From Aquipseudomonas alcaligenes (GTDB lineage: Bacteria; Pseudomonadota; Gammaproteobacteria; Pseudomonadales; Pseudomonadaceae), in contig NZ_QJRX01000010.1 of the NCBI RefSeq assembly GCF_003205495.1, positions 62,001 to 126,000 of the forward strand: a stretch of 64,000 bases of DNA, given 5' to 3'. The notes below the pieces were generated by a model. The model ran no database searches. It had not been told where the DNA came from and was given only the letters and a program-made list of their open reading frames with translations. Of the stretch, positions 33,290 to 43,038 are shown piece after piece; position 1 is the stretch's first letter, and each line of letters starts with the position of its first letter. Made by a program: the position numbers and the translations under genes.

Positions 33290-34509
33290 GCCTGCTGGCC
33301 CGCCTGTTCGCCGCTCCGTCGCCGCTGCGCACCCGCCGCGGCGTCGACATCGACTTCCCGCTGCTGGCCGGTTGCCTGGCCCTGCTCGGCCTGGGCCTGG
33401 TGATGATCACCTCGGCCAGCTCGGAAGTCGCCGCGGCGCTGTCGGGCAACCCGCTGTACCACATGATCCGCCACCTGATTTACCTGGGGCTGGGCATCTC
33501 CGCCGCGCTGGTCACCCTGCTGATTCCCATGACCTTCTGGCAGCGCTACGGCGCCAGCCTGCTGCTGATCGCCTTCGCCCTGCTGGTGCTGGTGCTGATC
33601 CCCGGCATCGGCCGCGAGGTCAACGGCGCCAAGCGCTGGATCGGCTTCGGCCTGTTCAACCTGCAGCCGTCCGAGCTGGCCAAGCTGTTCACCGTGGTGT
33701 TCCTCGCCGGCTACCTGGTGCGCCGCCAGGAAGAGGTGCGCGAGAAGCTCTCCGGCTTCCTCAAGCCGATGCTGGTGCTCGGCCCGATGGCCGTGCTGCT
33801 GCTGGCCGAGCCGGACTTCGGCGCCACCGTGGTGCTGGTCGGCTCCTGCATCGCCATGCTGTTCCTCGGCGGCATCAACCTGTTGCGCTTCATTCCGCTG
33901 GCCGCCTGCGTGCTGGTGCTTGGCGCGCTGGTGATGACCAGCCAGGCCTACCGCCTGGAGCGCCTGACCAACTTCGTCGACCCCTGGGCCGACCAGTACG
34001 GCGCCGGCTACCAGCTGAGCCAGGCGCTGATCGCCTTCGGCCGCGGCGAGTGGTTCGGCGTCGGCCTGGGCAACAGCATCCAGAAACAGTTCTACCTGCC
34101 CGAGGCGCACACCGACTTCGTCTTCGCCGTGCTGGCCGAAGAGCTGGGCATGATCGGCGCGCTGATCACCGTCGCGCTGTTCGTCTTCGTCGCCGTGCGC
34201 GCCCTGTACATCGGCCTGTGGGCCGAGAAGGCCAAGCAGTTGTTCGCCGCCTACGTGGCCTACGGCATCGCCATCCAGTGGATCGGTCAGGTGCTTATCA
34301 ACATCGGCGTGAACGTCGGCCTGCTGCCGACCAAGGGCCTGACCCTGCCGTTCCTCAGCTACGGCGGCAGCTCGCTGATCGTCTGCTGCGTCAGCCTGGC
34401 CATGCTCCTGCGCATCGAGTGGGAGCGCCGCACCGCGCTGGGCACCGAGGAAATCGAATTCAGCGGGTCGGACTTCTTCGACGCCGAGGAGGTCAAGCAT
34501 GCGCGGTAA
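33286..34509 (+). CDS. ftsW: Septal peptidoglycan polymerase FtsW
   Basis: A 407-residue SEDS-family membrane protein with ten predicted helices. It polymerises lipid II at the septum with FtsI. Family marks include MITSASSEVA, NGAKRWIGFGLFNLQPSELAKL, the catalytic-Asp region in LAEPDFGATVVL, and GLLPTKGLTLPFLSYGGSSLI near the end. It overlaps murD by 4 nt and murG by 11 nt. Confidence 0.98.
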   Translation: MSLLARLFAAPSPLRTRRGVDIDFPLLAGCLALLGLGLVMITSASSEVAAALSGNPLYHMIRHLIYLGLGISAALVTLLIPMTFWQRYGASLLLIAFALLVLVLIPGIGREVNGAKRWIGFGLFNLQPSELAKLFTVVFLAGYLVRRQEEVREKLSGFLKPMLVLGPMAVLLLAEPDFGATVVLVGSCIAMLFLGGINLLRFIPLAACVLVLGALVMTSQAYRLERLTNFVDPWADQYGAGYQLSQALIAFGRGEWFGVGLGNSIQKQFYLPEAHTDFVFAVLAEELGMIGALITVALFVFVAVRALYIGLWAEKAKQLFAAYVAYGIAIQWIGQVLINIGVNVGLLPTKGLTLPFLSYGGSSLIVCCVSLAMLLRIEWERRTALGTEEIEFSGSDFFDAEEVKHAR

Positions 34510-35569
34510 CGTCCTGATCATGGCCGGCGGCACCGGTGGCCACGTGTTCCCGGCCCTGGCCTGTGCCCGCGAGTTCAAGGCGCGCGGCTACGCCGTGCAC
34601 TGGCTGGGCACCCCGCGCGGCATCGAGAACGAGCTGGTGCCGGCCGCCGGGTTGCCGCTGCACCTGATTCAGGTCTCCGGCCTGCGCGGCAAGGGCAAGC
34701 TGTCGCTGCTCAGGGCGCCCTTCCAGCTGGTGCGTGCCCTGCTGCAGGCGCGCAAGGTGGTGCGCGAGTTGCAGCCGGTCTGCGTGCTGGGCATGGGCGG
34801 CTATGTCACCGGTCCGGGCGGCCTGGCCGCGCGGCTGAATGGCGCGCCGCTGGTGATCCATGAGCAGAACGCCGTGGCCGGCACCGCCAACCGCAGCCTG
34901 GCGCCCTTCGCCAAGCGCGTCTGCGAGGCCTTCCCGAATACCTTCGGCAAGTCCGACAAGCTGCGTACCACCGGCAACCCGGTGCGCGAGGAACTGTTCC
35001 TCGAGACCCCGCGCGACGCCCTGGCCGGCCGCAAGCCGCGCCTGCTGGTGCTGGGCGGCAGCCTGGGCGCCGAGCCGCTGAACAAGCTGCTGCCTGCCGC
35101 CCTGGCCAAGCTGCCGGCCGAGCTGCGCCCGCAGGTGTTTCATCAGGCCGGCAAGCAGCACGACCAGATCACCGCGGAGCGTTATCGCGAAGCCGCGGTC
35201 GAAGCCGAGGTTGCGCCCTTCATCAAGGACATGGCCCGCGCCTACGCCTGGGCCGATCTGGTGATCTGCCGTGCCGGCGCGCTGACCGTCAGCGAGCTGG
35301 CCGCCGCCGGCCTGCCGTCCTTCCTGGTGCCGCTGCCGCACGCAATCGACGATCACCAGACCCGCAATGCCGATTATCTGGCGAAGGAGGGCGCCGCCAT
35401 CCTTCTGCCGCAACATGCCACTGACGCGGACCAGCTCGCCGCGCAGTTGACCGAGGTTCTGATGCACCCTGAAAAACTCGAGGCCATGGGCCGCACCGCG
35501 CGTAGCCTGGCCAAACCGGATGCCACCCGTACGGTGGTCGATATCTGCCTGGAGGTGGCCCGTGGCTAA
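34499..35569 (+). CDS. murG: UDP-GlcNAc:lipid I N-acetylglucosaminyltransferase
   Basis: A 356-residue GT-B glycosyltransferase at the inner face of the membrane that converts lipid I to lipid II. The glycine-rich loop MAGGTGGHVFPALA near residue 6, GMGGYVTGPGG near 100, VLGGSLGAEPLN near 185 and the UDP-sugar-binding CRAGALTVSELAAAGLPS near 257 are diagnostic. Overlaps both neighbours (11 nt with ftsW, 8 nt with murC). Confidence 0.98.
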   Translation: MRGNVLIMAGGTGGHVFPALACAREFKARGYAVHWLGTPRGIENELVPAAGLPLHLIQVSGLRGKGKLSLLRAPFQLVRALLQARKVVRELQPVCVLGMGGYVTGPGGLAARLNGAPLVIHEQNAVAGTANRSLAPFAKRVCEAFPNTFGKSDKLRTTGNPVREELFLETPRDALAGRKPRLLVLGGSLGAEPLNKLLPAALAKLPAELRPQVFHQAGKQHDQITAERYREAAVEAEVAPFIKDMARAYAWADLVICRAGALTVSELAAAGLPSFLVPLPHAIDDHQTRNADYLAKEGAAILLPQHATDADQLAAQLTEVLMHPEKLEAMGRTARSLAKPDATRTVVDICLEVARG

Positions 35570-37010
35570 GTCTCCCGCCGCTGCCCGTTCGGAAATCCGC
35601 CGCATGCGCCGCATCCGCCGCATCCACTTCGTCGGCATCGGCGGCGCCGGCATGTGCGGCATCGCCGAGGTGCTGCTGAACCTGGGCTACGAAGTGTCCG
35701 GCTCCGACCTCAAGGCTTCGGCCGTGACCGAGCGCCTGGAAAGCTTCGGCGCCACCGTGTACATCGGCCACCGCGCGGAGAACGCCGAGCAGGCCGATGT
35801 GCTGGTGGTGTCCAGCGCCATCAACACTGCCAACCCGGAAGTCGCCACCGCCCTGGAGCGCCGTATTCCGGTGGTGCCGCGTGCCGAGATGCTCGCCGAG
35901 CTGATGCGCTACCGCCACGGCGTGGCCGTGGCCGGCACCCACGGCAAGACCACCACCACCAGCCTGCTGGCCTCGGTATTCGCCGCCGGCGGCCTGGACC
36001 CGACCTTCGTCATCGGTGGTCGCCTGAACGCCGCCGGCACCAATGCCCAGCTCGGCAGCAGCCGCTACCTGATCGCCGAGGCGGACGAGAGCGACGCCAG
36101 CTTCCTGCACCTGCAGCCGATGGTCTCGGTGGTCACCAATATCGACGCCGACCACATGAGCACCTACGGCGGCGATTTCAATGTCCTGAAGAAGACCTTC
36201 GTCGAGTTCCTCCACAACCTGCCGTTCTACGGCCTGGCCGTGCTCTGCGTGGACGACCCGGTGGTGCGCGAGCTGCTGCCGCAGGTGGCCCGCCCGACCG
36301 TGACCTACGGCTTCGCCGAGGACGCCGACGTGCGCGCCATCAACGTGCGCCAGGAAGGCATGCGTACCTTCTTCACCGCCCTGCGCCCCGGCCGCGAGCC
36401 GCTGGACGTGTCGGTGAACATGCCGGGCAACCACAACGTATTGAACGCGCTGGCGACCATCGCCATCGCCACCGACGAGGGCATCGAGGATGCCGCCATC
36501 ATCCAGGGCCTGTCGGGCTTCCAGGGCGTCGGCCGGCGCTTCCAGGTGTATGGCGAGCTGCCGGTCGACGGCGGCAGCGTGATGCTGGTCGATGACTACG
36601 GCCACCACCCGCGCGAAGTCGCCGCGGTGATCAAGGCCGTGCGTGGCGGCTGGCCGGAGCGCCGCCTGGTGATCCTGTACCAGCCGCACCGCTACAGCCG
36701 CACCCGTGACCTGTACGACGATTTCGTCCAGGTGCTGGGCGAGGTCAACGTGCTGCTGCTGATGGAGGTCTACCCGGCCGGCGAGGAGCCGATTCCCGGT
36801 GCCGACAGCCGTCACCTGTGCCACAGCATCCGCCAGCGCGGCCAGCTCGACCCGATCTACGTCGAACGCGGCGCCGACCTGGCGCCGATCATCAAGCCGC
36901 TGCTGCGCGCTGGCGACATCCTGCTGTGCCAGGGCGCCGGCGATATCGGCGGCGTGGCCCCGCAACTGATCAAGCACCCGCTGTTCGCTGTCCAAGGTGA
37001 GTCGAAATGA
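35562..37010 (+). CDS. murC: UDP-N-acetylmuramate:L-alanine ligase
   Basis: A 482-residue Mur ligase that starts the stem peptide by adding L-alanine. HFVGIGGAGMCGIAEVLLNLGY near residue 24, the P-loop AGTHGKTTTTSLLASVF near 125, EADESDASFLHL near 180 and MLVDDYGHHPREV near 347 are family marks. The start is a GTG at 35562 inside the end of murG, giving the N-terminus MAKSPAAARSEIRRMRRIRR. The stop overlaps ddlB (ATGA). Confidence 0.97.
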   Translation: MAKSPAAARSEIRRMRRIRRIHFVGIGGAGMCGIAEVLLNLGYEVSGSDLKASAVTERLESFGATVYIGHRAENAEQADVLVVSSAINTANPEVATALERRIPVVPRAEMLAELMRYRHGVAVAGTHGKTTTTSLLASVFAAGGLDPTFVIGGRLNAAGTNAQLGSSRYLIAEADESDASFLHLQPMVSVVTNIDADHMSTYGGDFNVLKKTFVEFLHNLPFYGLAVLCVDDPVVRELLPQVARPTVTYGFAEDADVRAINVRQEGMRTFFTALRPGREPLDVSVNMPGNHNVLNALATIAIATDEGIEDAAIIQGLSGFQGVGRRFQVYGELPVDGGSVMLVDDYGHHPREVAAVIKAVRGGWPERRLVILYQPHRYSRTRDLYDDFVQVLGEVNVLLLMEVYPAGEEPIPGADSRHLCHSIRQRGQLDPIYVERGADLAPIIKPLLRAGDILLCQGAGDIGGVAPQLIKHPLFAVQGESK

Positions 37011-37948
37011 GCCTGCATTCCACCCTCGATCCCAAGGCCTTCGGCCGCGTTGCCGTGCTGTTCGGTGGCAAGAGCGCCGAGCGGGCGGTGTCGCTGAAGT
37101 CCGGCGCCGCCGTGCTGGCAGCCCTGCAGGCGGCCGGTGTGGATGCCTTCGGCATCGACGTTGGCGACGATTTCCTGCAGCGCCTGAGCGCCGAGAAGAT
37201 CGATCGCGCCTTCATCGTGCTGCACGGCCGTGGCGGCGAGGACGGCTCCATGCAGGGCCTGCTGGAGTGCGCCGGCATCCCCTACACCGGCAGCGGCATC
37301 CTCGCTTCCGCCCTGGCCATGGACAAGCTGCGCACCAAGCGCGTGTGGCTGAGCCTGGGCCTGCCGACGCCGAACCACGCGGTGCTGGCCTCCGAGGCCG
37401 ATTGCCGCGCGGCCGCCGCTGAGCTGGGTTTCCCGCTGATCGTCAAGCCGGCCCACGAAGGCTCCAGCATCGGCATGGCCAAGGTCGCCGACGTCGACGC
37501 GCTGGTCAAAGCCTGGAAGGACGCCAGCCAGTACGACTCGCAGGTGCTGGTCGAGCAGTGGATCGCCGGCCCGGAATTTACCGTGGCCATGCTGCGCGGC
37601 CAGGTGCTGCCGCCGATCGGCCTGGGCACCCCGCACACCTTCTACGACTACGACGCCAAGTACCTGGCTAATGACACCCAGTACCGCATTCCCTGCGGCC
37701 TGTCGGCCGAGAAAGAGGCGGAGCTGAAGGAACTGACCGCACGCGCCTGCGAGGCCGTGGGCACCAAGGGTTGGGCGCGCGCCGACGTGATGCAGGACGC
37801 CAGCGGCCAGTTCTGGCTGCTGGAAGTGAACACCGTGCCGGGCATGACCGATCACAGCCTGGTACCGATGGCCGCGCGCGCCGCCGGCCTGGATTTCCAG
37901 CAGCTGGTGCTGGCGATCCTGGCCGACAGCGTCGAGGCGAGGGGCTGA
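37007..37948 (+). CDS. ddlB: D-alanine:D-alanine ligase B
   Basis: A 313-residue ATP-grasp ligase that makes D-Ala-D-Ala for the stem peptide. VLFGGKSAERAVSLKSG at the start, HGRGGEDGSMQGLLE near 76, KPAHEGSSIGMAKV near 148 and EVNTVPGMTDHSLVPMAAR near 276 carry substrate and metal-binding residues. Start overlaps the murC stop by 4 nt; ftsQ starts 3 nt after its stop. Confidence 0.97.
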   Translation: MSLHSTLDPKAFGRVAVLFGGKSAERAVSLKSGAAVLAALQAAGVDAFGIDVGDDFLQRLSAEKIDRAFIVLHGRGGEDGSMQGLLECAGIPYTGSGILASALAMDKLRTKRVWLSLGLPTPNHAVLASEADCRAAAAELGFPLIVKPAHEGSSIGMAKVADVDALVKAWKDASQYDSQVLVEQWIAGPEFTVAMLRGQVLPPIGLGTPHTFYDYDAKYLANDTQYRIPCGLSAEKEAELKELTARACEAVGTKGWARADVMQDASGQFWLLEVNTVPGMTDHSLVPMAARAAGLDFQQLVLAILADSVEARG

Positions 37949-37951
37949 GCC

Positions 37952-38827
37952 ATGGTCGCCACCGTCCGTCACCACTCGCAGCCGATAGGGGGCGCCAGCC
38001 GGCGTCAGCCCATCGCTGCGCGTGGCGCCAGCCGGATGGTGGCCAAGGAGCCGCTGGCCGCGCGCCTGCCCAAGCCGGATTTCGGCGGCCTGCTGGGCGC
38101 CTGCAAGCGCCTGGGCTGGCCGCTGCTGCTGGTGGCCCTGGGCCTGGGCACCTACGAGGGCGCCCAGCGCCTGCTGCCCTACGCCGACCGGCCGATCGCC
38201 CGGGTCAGCGTCCAGGGCGAGCTGAGCTACATCAGCCAGCAGGCGGTGCAGGAGCGCATCGCGCCGTTCGTCTCGGCCAGCTTCTTCACCGTCGACCTGG
38301 CTGGCATGCGTGCCGAACTGGAGCAGATGCCCTGGATCGCCCATGCCGAAGTGCGCCGGGTGTGGCCGGACCAGGTGTCGATCACCCTCGAGGAGCAGCT
38401 GCCGGTTGCCCGCTGGGGCGATGGCGCGCTGCTCAACAACCAGGGCCAGGCCTTCGCCCCGCGCGAGGCGGCCAACTACGAACACCTGCCGCTGCTGTCC
38501 GGGCCGCAGCGCGCCCAGCAGCAGGTGATGCAGCAGTACCAGGTGCTCAGCCAGCTGCTGCGGCCGCTGGGCTTCACCATCAGCAGCCTGGAGCTGCGCG
38601 AGCATGGCAGCTGGTTCATCAGTACCGCCCAGGGCGTGGAGATCCTCCTGGGCCGGGATCACCTGGTCGACAAGATGCGCCGGTTCGCCAGCATCCACGA
38701 CAAGGTGCTCAAGCAGCAGATCGCGAATATCGCGCGCATCGACCTGCGCTACGCCAACGGCCTGGCCGTGGCCTGGCGCGAGCCGGTGGCGCCAACGGCG
38801 GCAGAAGCCGCCGCCGTGCAGAATTGA
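37952..38827 (+). CDS. ftsQ: Cell division protein FtsQ
   Basis: A 291-residue bitopic protein with a basic, Arg-rich cytoplasmic N-terminus of about 45 residues and one membrane helix (about 52-67, LGWPLLLVALGLGTYEG). A POTRA domain follows (about 75-145; ISRVSVQGELSYISQQAVQERI-like, written from the frame) and a beta domain. It is the scaffold of the FtsQLB complex. N-terminal length is variable in pseudomonads, so a later start is possible, but the ATG at 37952 is well placed after ddlB. Confidence 0.94.
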   Translation: MVATVRHHSQPIGGASRRQPIAARGASRMVAKEPLAARLPKPDFGGLLGACKRLGWPLLLVALGLGTYEGAQRLLPYADRPIARVSVQGELSYISQQAVQERIAPFVSASFFTVDLAGMRAELEQMPWIAHAEVRRVWPDQVSITLEEQLPVARWGDGALLNNQGQAFAPREAANYEHLPLLSGPQRAQQQVMQQYQVLSQLLRPLGFTISSLELREHGSWFISTAQGVEILLGRDHLVDKMRRFASIHDKVLKQQIANIARIDLRYANGLAVAWREPVAPTAAEAAAVQN

Positions 38828-38842
38828 GGAGAAGGTAGAACC

Positions 38843-40087
38843 ATGGCAAGCGTGCAGAGCGGCAAGATGATCGTCGGCCTGGACATCGGCACCTCCAAGG
38901 TGGTGGCGCTGGTGGGCGAGGTGACGGCCGATGGCGAGCTGGACATAGTCGGCATCGGCACCAGTCCGTCGCGCGGCCTGAAGAAGGGCGTGGTGGTCAA
39001 CATCGAGTCCACCGTGCAGTCGATCCAGCGCGCCATCGAGGAGGCGCAGCTGATGGCCGGCTGCCGCATCCACTCGGCTTTCGTCGGCATCGCCGGTAAT
39101 CACATCCGCAGCCTGAACAGCCACGGCATCGTCGCCATCCGCGACCGCGAGGTGAGCCCGGCCGACCTGGAGCGGGTGCTCGACGCCGCCCAGGCGGTGG
39201 CCATCCCGGCCGACCAGCGGGTGCTACATACCCTGCCGCAGGACTACGTGATCGATAACCAGGAGGGCGTGCGCGAGCCGCTGGGCATGTCCGGCGTGCG
39301 TCTGGAGGCCAAGGTGCATGTGGTCACCTGCGCCACCAACGCCGCGCAGAACGTCGAGAAGTGCGTGCGCCGCTGCGGCCTGGAAGTGGACGACATCATT
39401 CTCGAACAGCTGGCTTCCGCCTACTCGGTGCTGACCGAGGACGAGAAGGAGCTGGGCGTGTGCCTGGTCGACATCGGTGGCGGTACCACCGACATCGCCA
39501 TCTTCGCCGACGGTGCGATCCGCCACACGGCGGTGATCCCGATCGCCGGCGACCAGGTCACCAACGATATTGCAATGGCATTACGCACCCCGACCCAGTA
39601 TGCCGAGGAAATCAAGATTCGGTATGCTTGCGCCCTAGCCAAACTGGCCGGTGCAGGGGAAACCATCAAGGTCCCCAGCGTGGGAGACCGGCCACCGCGG
39701 GAGCTGTCCCGTCAAGCTCTGGCCGAGGTAGTCGAGCCCCGTTACGACGAGCTCTTCACCCTCATCCAGGCCGAGCTGCGGCGCAGCGGCTACGAGGACA
39801 TGATCCCGGCCGGGATCGTCCTCACCGGCGGCACCGCCAAGATGGAAGGCGCCGTCGAGCTGGCCGAAGAGATCTTTCACATGCCGGTGCGTTTGGGCGT
39901 ACCCCACAGCGTCAAGGGACTGACCGACGTCGTGCGTAATCCAATCTATTCCACAGGCGTGGGCCTGCTGATGTACGGGCTGCAGAAACAGTCCGACGGC
40001 TACCACGTGCCTGGAATTCAGTATGGCGATGAGCCCAAAACACCGGTGCTGGAGCGGCTGAAACGCTGGGTCCAGGGCAATTTCTGA
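38843..40087 (+). CDS. ftsA: Cell division protein FtsA
   Basis: A 414-residue actin-like ATPase that anchors FtsZ to the membrane and recruits later division proteins. Nucleotide-binding motifs are IVGLDIGTSKVVALVGEV near the start, VDIGGGTTDIAIF near 209 and GIVLTGGTAKMEGAVELA near 328. The C-terminal amphipathic membrane-targeting helix is seen as PVLERLKRWVQGNF. ftsZ follows after 51 nt with its own strong ribosome site. Confidence 0.98.
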   Translation: MASVQSGKMIVGLDIGTSKVVALVGEVTADGELDIVGIGTSPSRGLKKGVVVNIESTVQSIQRAIEEAQLMAGCRIHSAFVGIAGNHIRSLNSHGIVAIRDREVSPADLERVLDAAQAVAIPADQRVLHTLPQDYVIDNQEGVREPLGMSGVRLEAKVHVVTCATNAAQNVEKCVRRCGLEVDDIILEQLASAYSVLTEDEKELGVCLVDIGGGTTDIAIFADGAIRHTAVIPIAGDQVTNDIAMALRTPTQYAEEIKIRYACALAKLAGAGETIKVPSVGDRPPRELSRQALAEVVEPRYDELFTLIQAELRRSGYEDMIPAGIVLTGGTAKMEGAVELAEEIFHMPVRLGVPHSVKGLTDVVRNPIYSTGVGLLMYGLQKQSDGYHVPGIQYGDEPKTPVLERLKRWVQGNF

Positions 40088-40138
40088 TGTGAAACCGCGG
40101 TAGCTGTAGGCGATAACTAAAAAGGAAGGAGAGGGGAA

Positions 40139-41338
40139 ATGTTCGAGCTCGTAGATAACGTGCCGCAAAGTGCAGTGATCAAGGTGATCGGCGTGGGTGG
40201 CGGTGGTGGTAACGCCGTCAACCACATGATCAAGAACAACATCGAAGGCGTGGAGTTCATCTGCGCCAACACCGACGCGCAGGCGTTGAAGAACGTCGGC
40301 GCGCGTACCGTGCTGCAGCTCGGCCCGGGCGTGACCAAGGGCCTGGGTGCCGGCACCAACCCGGAAATCGGCCGTCAGGCCGCCATGGAGGATCGCGAGC
40401 GCATCGCCGAGGTGCTGAACGGCGCCGACATGGTCTTCATCACCACCGGCATGGGTGGCGGCACCGGTACCGGTGCGGCGCCGATCATCGCTGAAGTGGC
40501 CAAGGAGATGGGCATCCTCACCGTCGCGGTGGTGACCCGTCCGTTCCCGTTCGAAGGCCGCAAGCGCATGCAGGTCGCCGACGAGGGCATCCGTGCCCTG
40601 TCCGAATGCGTCGACTCGCTGATCACCATCCCCAACGAGAAGCTGCTGACCATCCTCGGCAAGGACGCCAGCCTGCTGTCTGCCTTCGCCAAGGCCGACG
40701 ACGTGCTGTCCGGCGCCGTGCGCGGCATCTCCGACATCATGCAGCGTCCGGGCCTGATGAACGTCGACTTCGCCGACGTGAAGACCGTGATGGGCGAAAT
40801 GGGCATGGCCATGATGGGTACCGGCTGCGCCAGCGGCCCGAACCGTGCCCGCGAGGCCACCGAGGCGGCCATCCGCAACCCGCTGCTGGAAGACGTCAAC
40901 CTGCAGGGCGCCCGCGGCATCCTGGTCAATATCACCGCCGGTCTGGATCTGTCCCTCGGCGAGTACGCCGCGGTGGGCGAGATCATCGAGGCCTTCGCCT
41001 CCGAGCACGCCACCGTCAAGGTCGGCGCGGTGATCGATCCGGACATGCGCGACGAGCTGCACGTGACCGTGGTCGCCACCGGCCTGGGCGCGCGCATCGA
41101 GAAGCCGGTCAAGGTGGTCGACAACACCATCGCGGCTGCTGCCGTGGCCACTCCGGCTGCCTCGATCAGTGCCGCGCCGCGCGCTGCCGAGCAACCGGCC
41201 GTCAACTACAAGGACTACGAGCGCCCGACCGTTCAGCGCCAGAGCCTCGCCGGCAGTGCCGCCGCGGCCAAGCTGAACACTCAGGACGACCTGGATTATC
41301 TGGACATCCCGGCCTTCCTGCGTCGTCAGGCTGATTGA
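40139..41338 (+). CDS. ftsZ: Cell division protein FtsZ
   Basis: A 399-residue tubulin homologue forming the division ring. The GTP-binding tubulin signature GGGTGTG is at residues 106-112; the catalytic-loop region NVDFADVKTVM is near 207. The conserved C-terminal peptide DDLDYLDIPAFLRRQAD, which binds FtsA, ZipA and other partners, is intact after a variable Ala-rich linker. GGAAGGAGAGGGGAA lies just before the start, a strong ribosome site that fits high expression. Confidence 0.99.
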   Translation: MFELVDNVPQSAVIKVIGVGGGGGNAVNHMIKNNIEGVEFICANTDAQALKNVGARTVLQLGPGVTKGLGAGTNPEIGRQAAMEDRERIAEVLNGADMVFITTGMGGGTGTGAAPIIAEVAKEMGILTVAVVTRPFPFEGRKRMQVADEGIRALSECVDSLITIPNEKLLTILGKDASLLSAFAKADDVLSGAVRGISDIMQRPGLMNVDFADVKTVMGEMGMAMMGTGCASGPNRAREATEAAIRNPLLEDVNLQGARGILVNITAGLDLSLGEYAAVGEIIEAFASEHATVKVGAVIDPDMRDELHVTVVATGLGARIEKPVKVVDNTIAAAAVATPAASISAAPRAAEQPAVNYKDYERPTVQRQSLAGSAAAAKLNTQDDLDYLDIPAFLRRQAD

Positions 41339-41447
41339 TGTCGTCTATCAGGAGTATATCGGTGATTGGTGTTCAGCAAAGGGCGGTTCTGCTATCATCG
41401 CCGCCCATTGTTGAAAACAGTTCGCAACACGCGCACAAGCAGCCAAT
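41339..41447 (+). promoter_or_regulatory. ftsZ-lpxC intergenic region, probable lpxC promoter/leader
   Basis: A 109-nt gap, the longest inside the cluster. It contains TATCAT (41393-41398), a possible -10, within GGGCGG...CCGCCC arms (about 41381-41405) that could fold as a weak hairpin. No -35 at ideal spacing is seen. The gap fits the usual view that lpxC can be transcribed separately from ftsZ. Confidence 0.35.
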
Positions 41448-42359
41448 ATGATCAGACAACGCACCCTGAAGAACATCATCCGAGCTACCGGCGTCGGCCT
41501 GCACTCGGGGGAGAAGGTTTACCTGACCCTCAAGCCGGCCCCGGTGGACACCGGTATCGTGTTCCGTCGCACCGATCTGGATCCGGTCGTGGAAATCCCC
41601 GCCCGCGCCGAGAATGTCGGTGAGACCACCATGTCGACCACGCTGGTCAATGGTGAGGTCAAGGTGGACACCGTCGAGCACCTGCTTTCGGCCATGGCAG
41701 GCCTGGGCATCGACAACGCCTACGTCGAGCTGTCGGCGTCCGAAGTCCCGATCATGGATGGCAGTGCCGGTCCCTTTGTATTCCTGATTCAGTCGGCTGG
41801 CCTGGAAGAGCAGGAAGCACCGAAGAAGTTCATCCGCGTGCTGCGCGAAGTGACGGTGGAGGAGGGCGACAAGCGCGCCACCTTCCTGCCCTTCGACGGC
41901 TTCAAGGTGAGCTTCGAGATCGATTTCGATCACCCGGTGTTCCGTGGTCGCACCCAGACCGCCAGCGTCGACTTCTCTAGCACTTCCTTCGTCAAGGAAG
42001 TGAGCCGCGCGCGGACCTTCGGGTTCATGCGCGACATCGAGTTCCTGCGTTCGCAGAACCTGGCACTCGGCGGCAGCGTGGAAAACGCCATCGTGGTGGA
42101 CGAGTTCCGCGTGCTCAACGAAGACGGCCTGCGTTACGAGGACGAATTCGTCAAGCACAAGATCCTCGACGCCATTGGCGACCTCTACCTGCTGGGCAAC
42201 AGCCTGATCGGCGAGTTCCGTGGCTTCAAGTCGGGCCACGCGCTGAACAATCGTCTGCTGCGCACCCTGATCGAGCAGAAGGATGCTTGGGAAGTGGTGA
42301 TCTTCGACGACGCCAGCACCGCGCCGATCTCCTACATGCGCCCGGTCGCGGCCGTGTAA
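41448..42359 (+). CDS. lpxC: UDP-3-O-acyl-N-acetylglucosamine deacetylase LpxC
   Basis: A 303-residue zinc deacetylase, the committed step of lipid A synthesis. N-terminal MIRQRTLKNIIRATGVGLHSGEKV, the zinc-ligand region VDTVEHLLSAMAGLGIDNAYVE and KHKILDAIGDLYLLG (second His and the Asp ligand) near 237 are clear. The C-terminus is short, as in other pseudomonads. Last gene of the dcw cluster; in E. coli this enzyme is controlled by FtsH proteolysis of its C-terminus, which is not conserved here. Confidence 0.98.
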   Translation: MIRQRTLKNIIRATGVGLHSGEKVYLTLKPAPVDTGIVFRRTDLDPVVEIPARAENVGETTMSTTLVNGEVKVDTVEHLLSAMAGLGIDNAYVELSASEVPIMDGSAGPFVFLIQSAGLEEQEAPKKFIRVLREVTVEEGDKRATFLPFDGFKVSFEIDFDHPVFRGRTQTASVDFSSTSFVKEVSRARTFGFMRDIEFLRSQNLALGGSVENAIVVDEFRVLNEDGLRYEDEFVKHKILDAIGDLYLLGNSLIGEFRGFKSGHALNNRLLRTLIEQKDAWEVVIFDDASTAPISYMRPVAAV

Positions 42360-42385
42360 GCAATACCCCTCCCTTCTGTTGTATT

Positions 42386-42414
42386 CAGGCCACCCTCGGG
42401 TGGCCTGTTTTTTT
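42386..42414 (+). terminator. Terminator of the dcw cluster after lpxC
   Basis: Stem CAGGCCACCC (42386-42395)/GGGTGGCCTG (42398-42407) followed by seven T. A strong rho-independent terminator. Confidence 0.93.
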
Positions 42415-42442
42415 CTGGCTGCCGCCTGATCGCGGCGCGGGT

Positions 42443-42895
42443 TCAGTCGCGCTTGGCATTGCGCGCCAGGCGCTCCAGGGCGGCGCGTAGCTTGGGGTCG
42501 TCGATGCCCTCGGCGGCGCTGTTGAGGCTGTCGGCGGCGGCCGGCGACAACTCGACCTGGCGCTTGGCGGTGGCGACCTGCTGGCTCGGCGGGCGCACCT
42601 TGACCTGGATCTTCTGCAGCCCGGCGAACTCCGGCAGGGCCTGTAGCAGGCGCTGCAGGCGGCGTTGCTGGTAGTGCAGGCGGGTGGCCCAGTGGCCGTT
42701 GCTGGTCAGCAGCAGCAGGCAGCCGTCGTGCCAGCTGGCCACCTGGCAGTGCTCGCGCGCCGCCGGCTCCAGTTGCTCCTCCACCAGCGCCTGCAGCCTG
42801 CCCAGGCGCTGGGCGGCGCTGAACAGCGCCTGCAGCGGCTTGTGCTCGCGCAGCAGGGCGTTGGGCGTCTTGGCGGGGAGGGGGCGAAAGCTCAT
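42443..42895 (-). CDS. DciA-like protein (DUF721), putative replicative helicase operator
   Basis: A 150-residue DUF721 protein. The N-terminal KH-like DUF721 domain (about 15-100) shows ALFSAAQRLGRLQALVEEQLEP, HCQVASWHDGCLLLLTSNGHWATRLHYQQRRLLQ-type sequence, followed by a charged, probably disordered tail. DciA is the ancestral bacterial factor that loads the DnaB helicase and is experimentally supported in P. aeruginosa. It is convergent with lpxC and divergent from secA, where pseudomonads usually carry it. Confidence 0.87.
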   Translation of the reverse strand: MSFRPLPAKTPNALLREHKPLQALFSAAQRLGRLQALVEEQLEPAAREHCQVASWHDGCLLLLTSNGHWATRLHYQQRRLQRLLQALPEFAGLQKIQVKVRPPSQQVATAKRQVELSPAAADSLNSAAEGIDDPKLRAALERLARNAKRD

Positions 42896-43038
42896 GGCGG
42901 TCTACCGGAAGGCGATGCACGCATGTTAGCAAAGGGCCTTGCAGCTGTCGGCGCTCGCCCCCATATAGCGAGGCGGGCCTGCTTGGCATATCCGGCGGGC
43001 TCGTGGGAGTTCGCCCTTTTCTCGCCAACGTTTCCGAG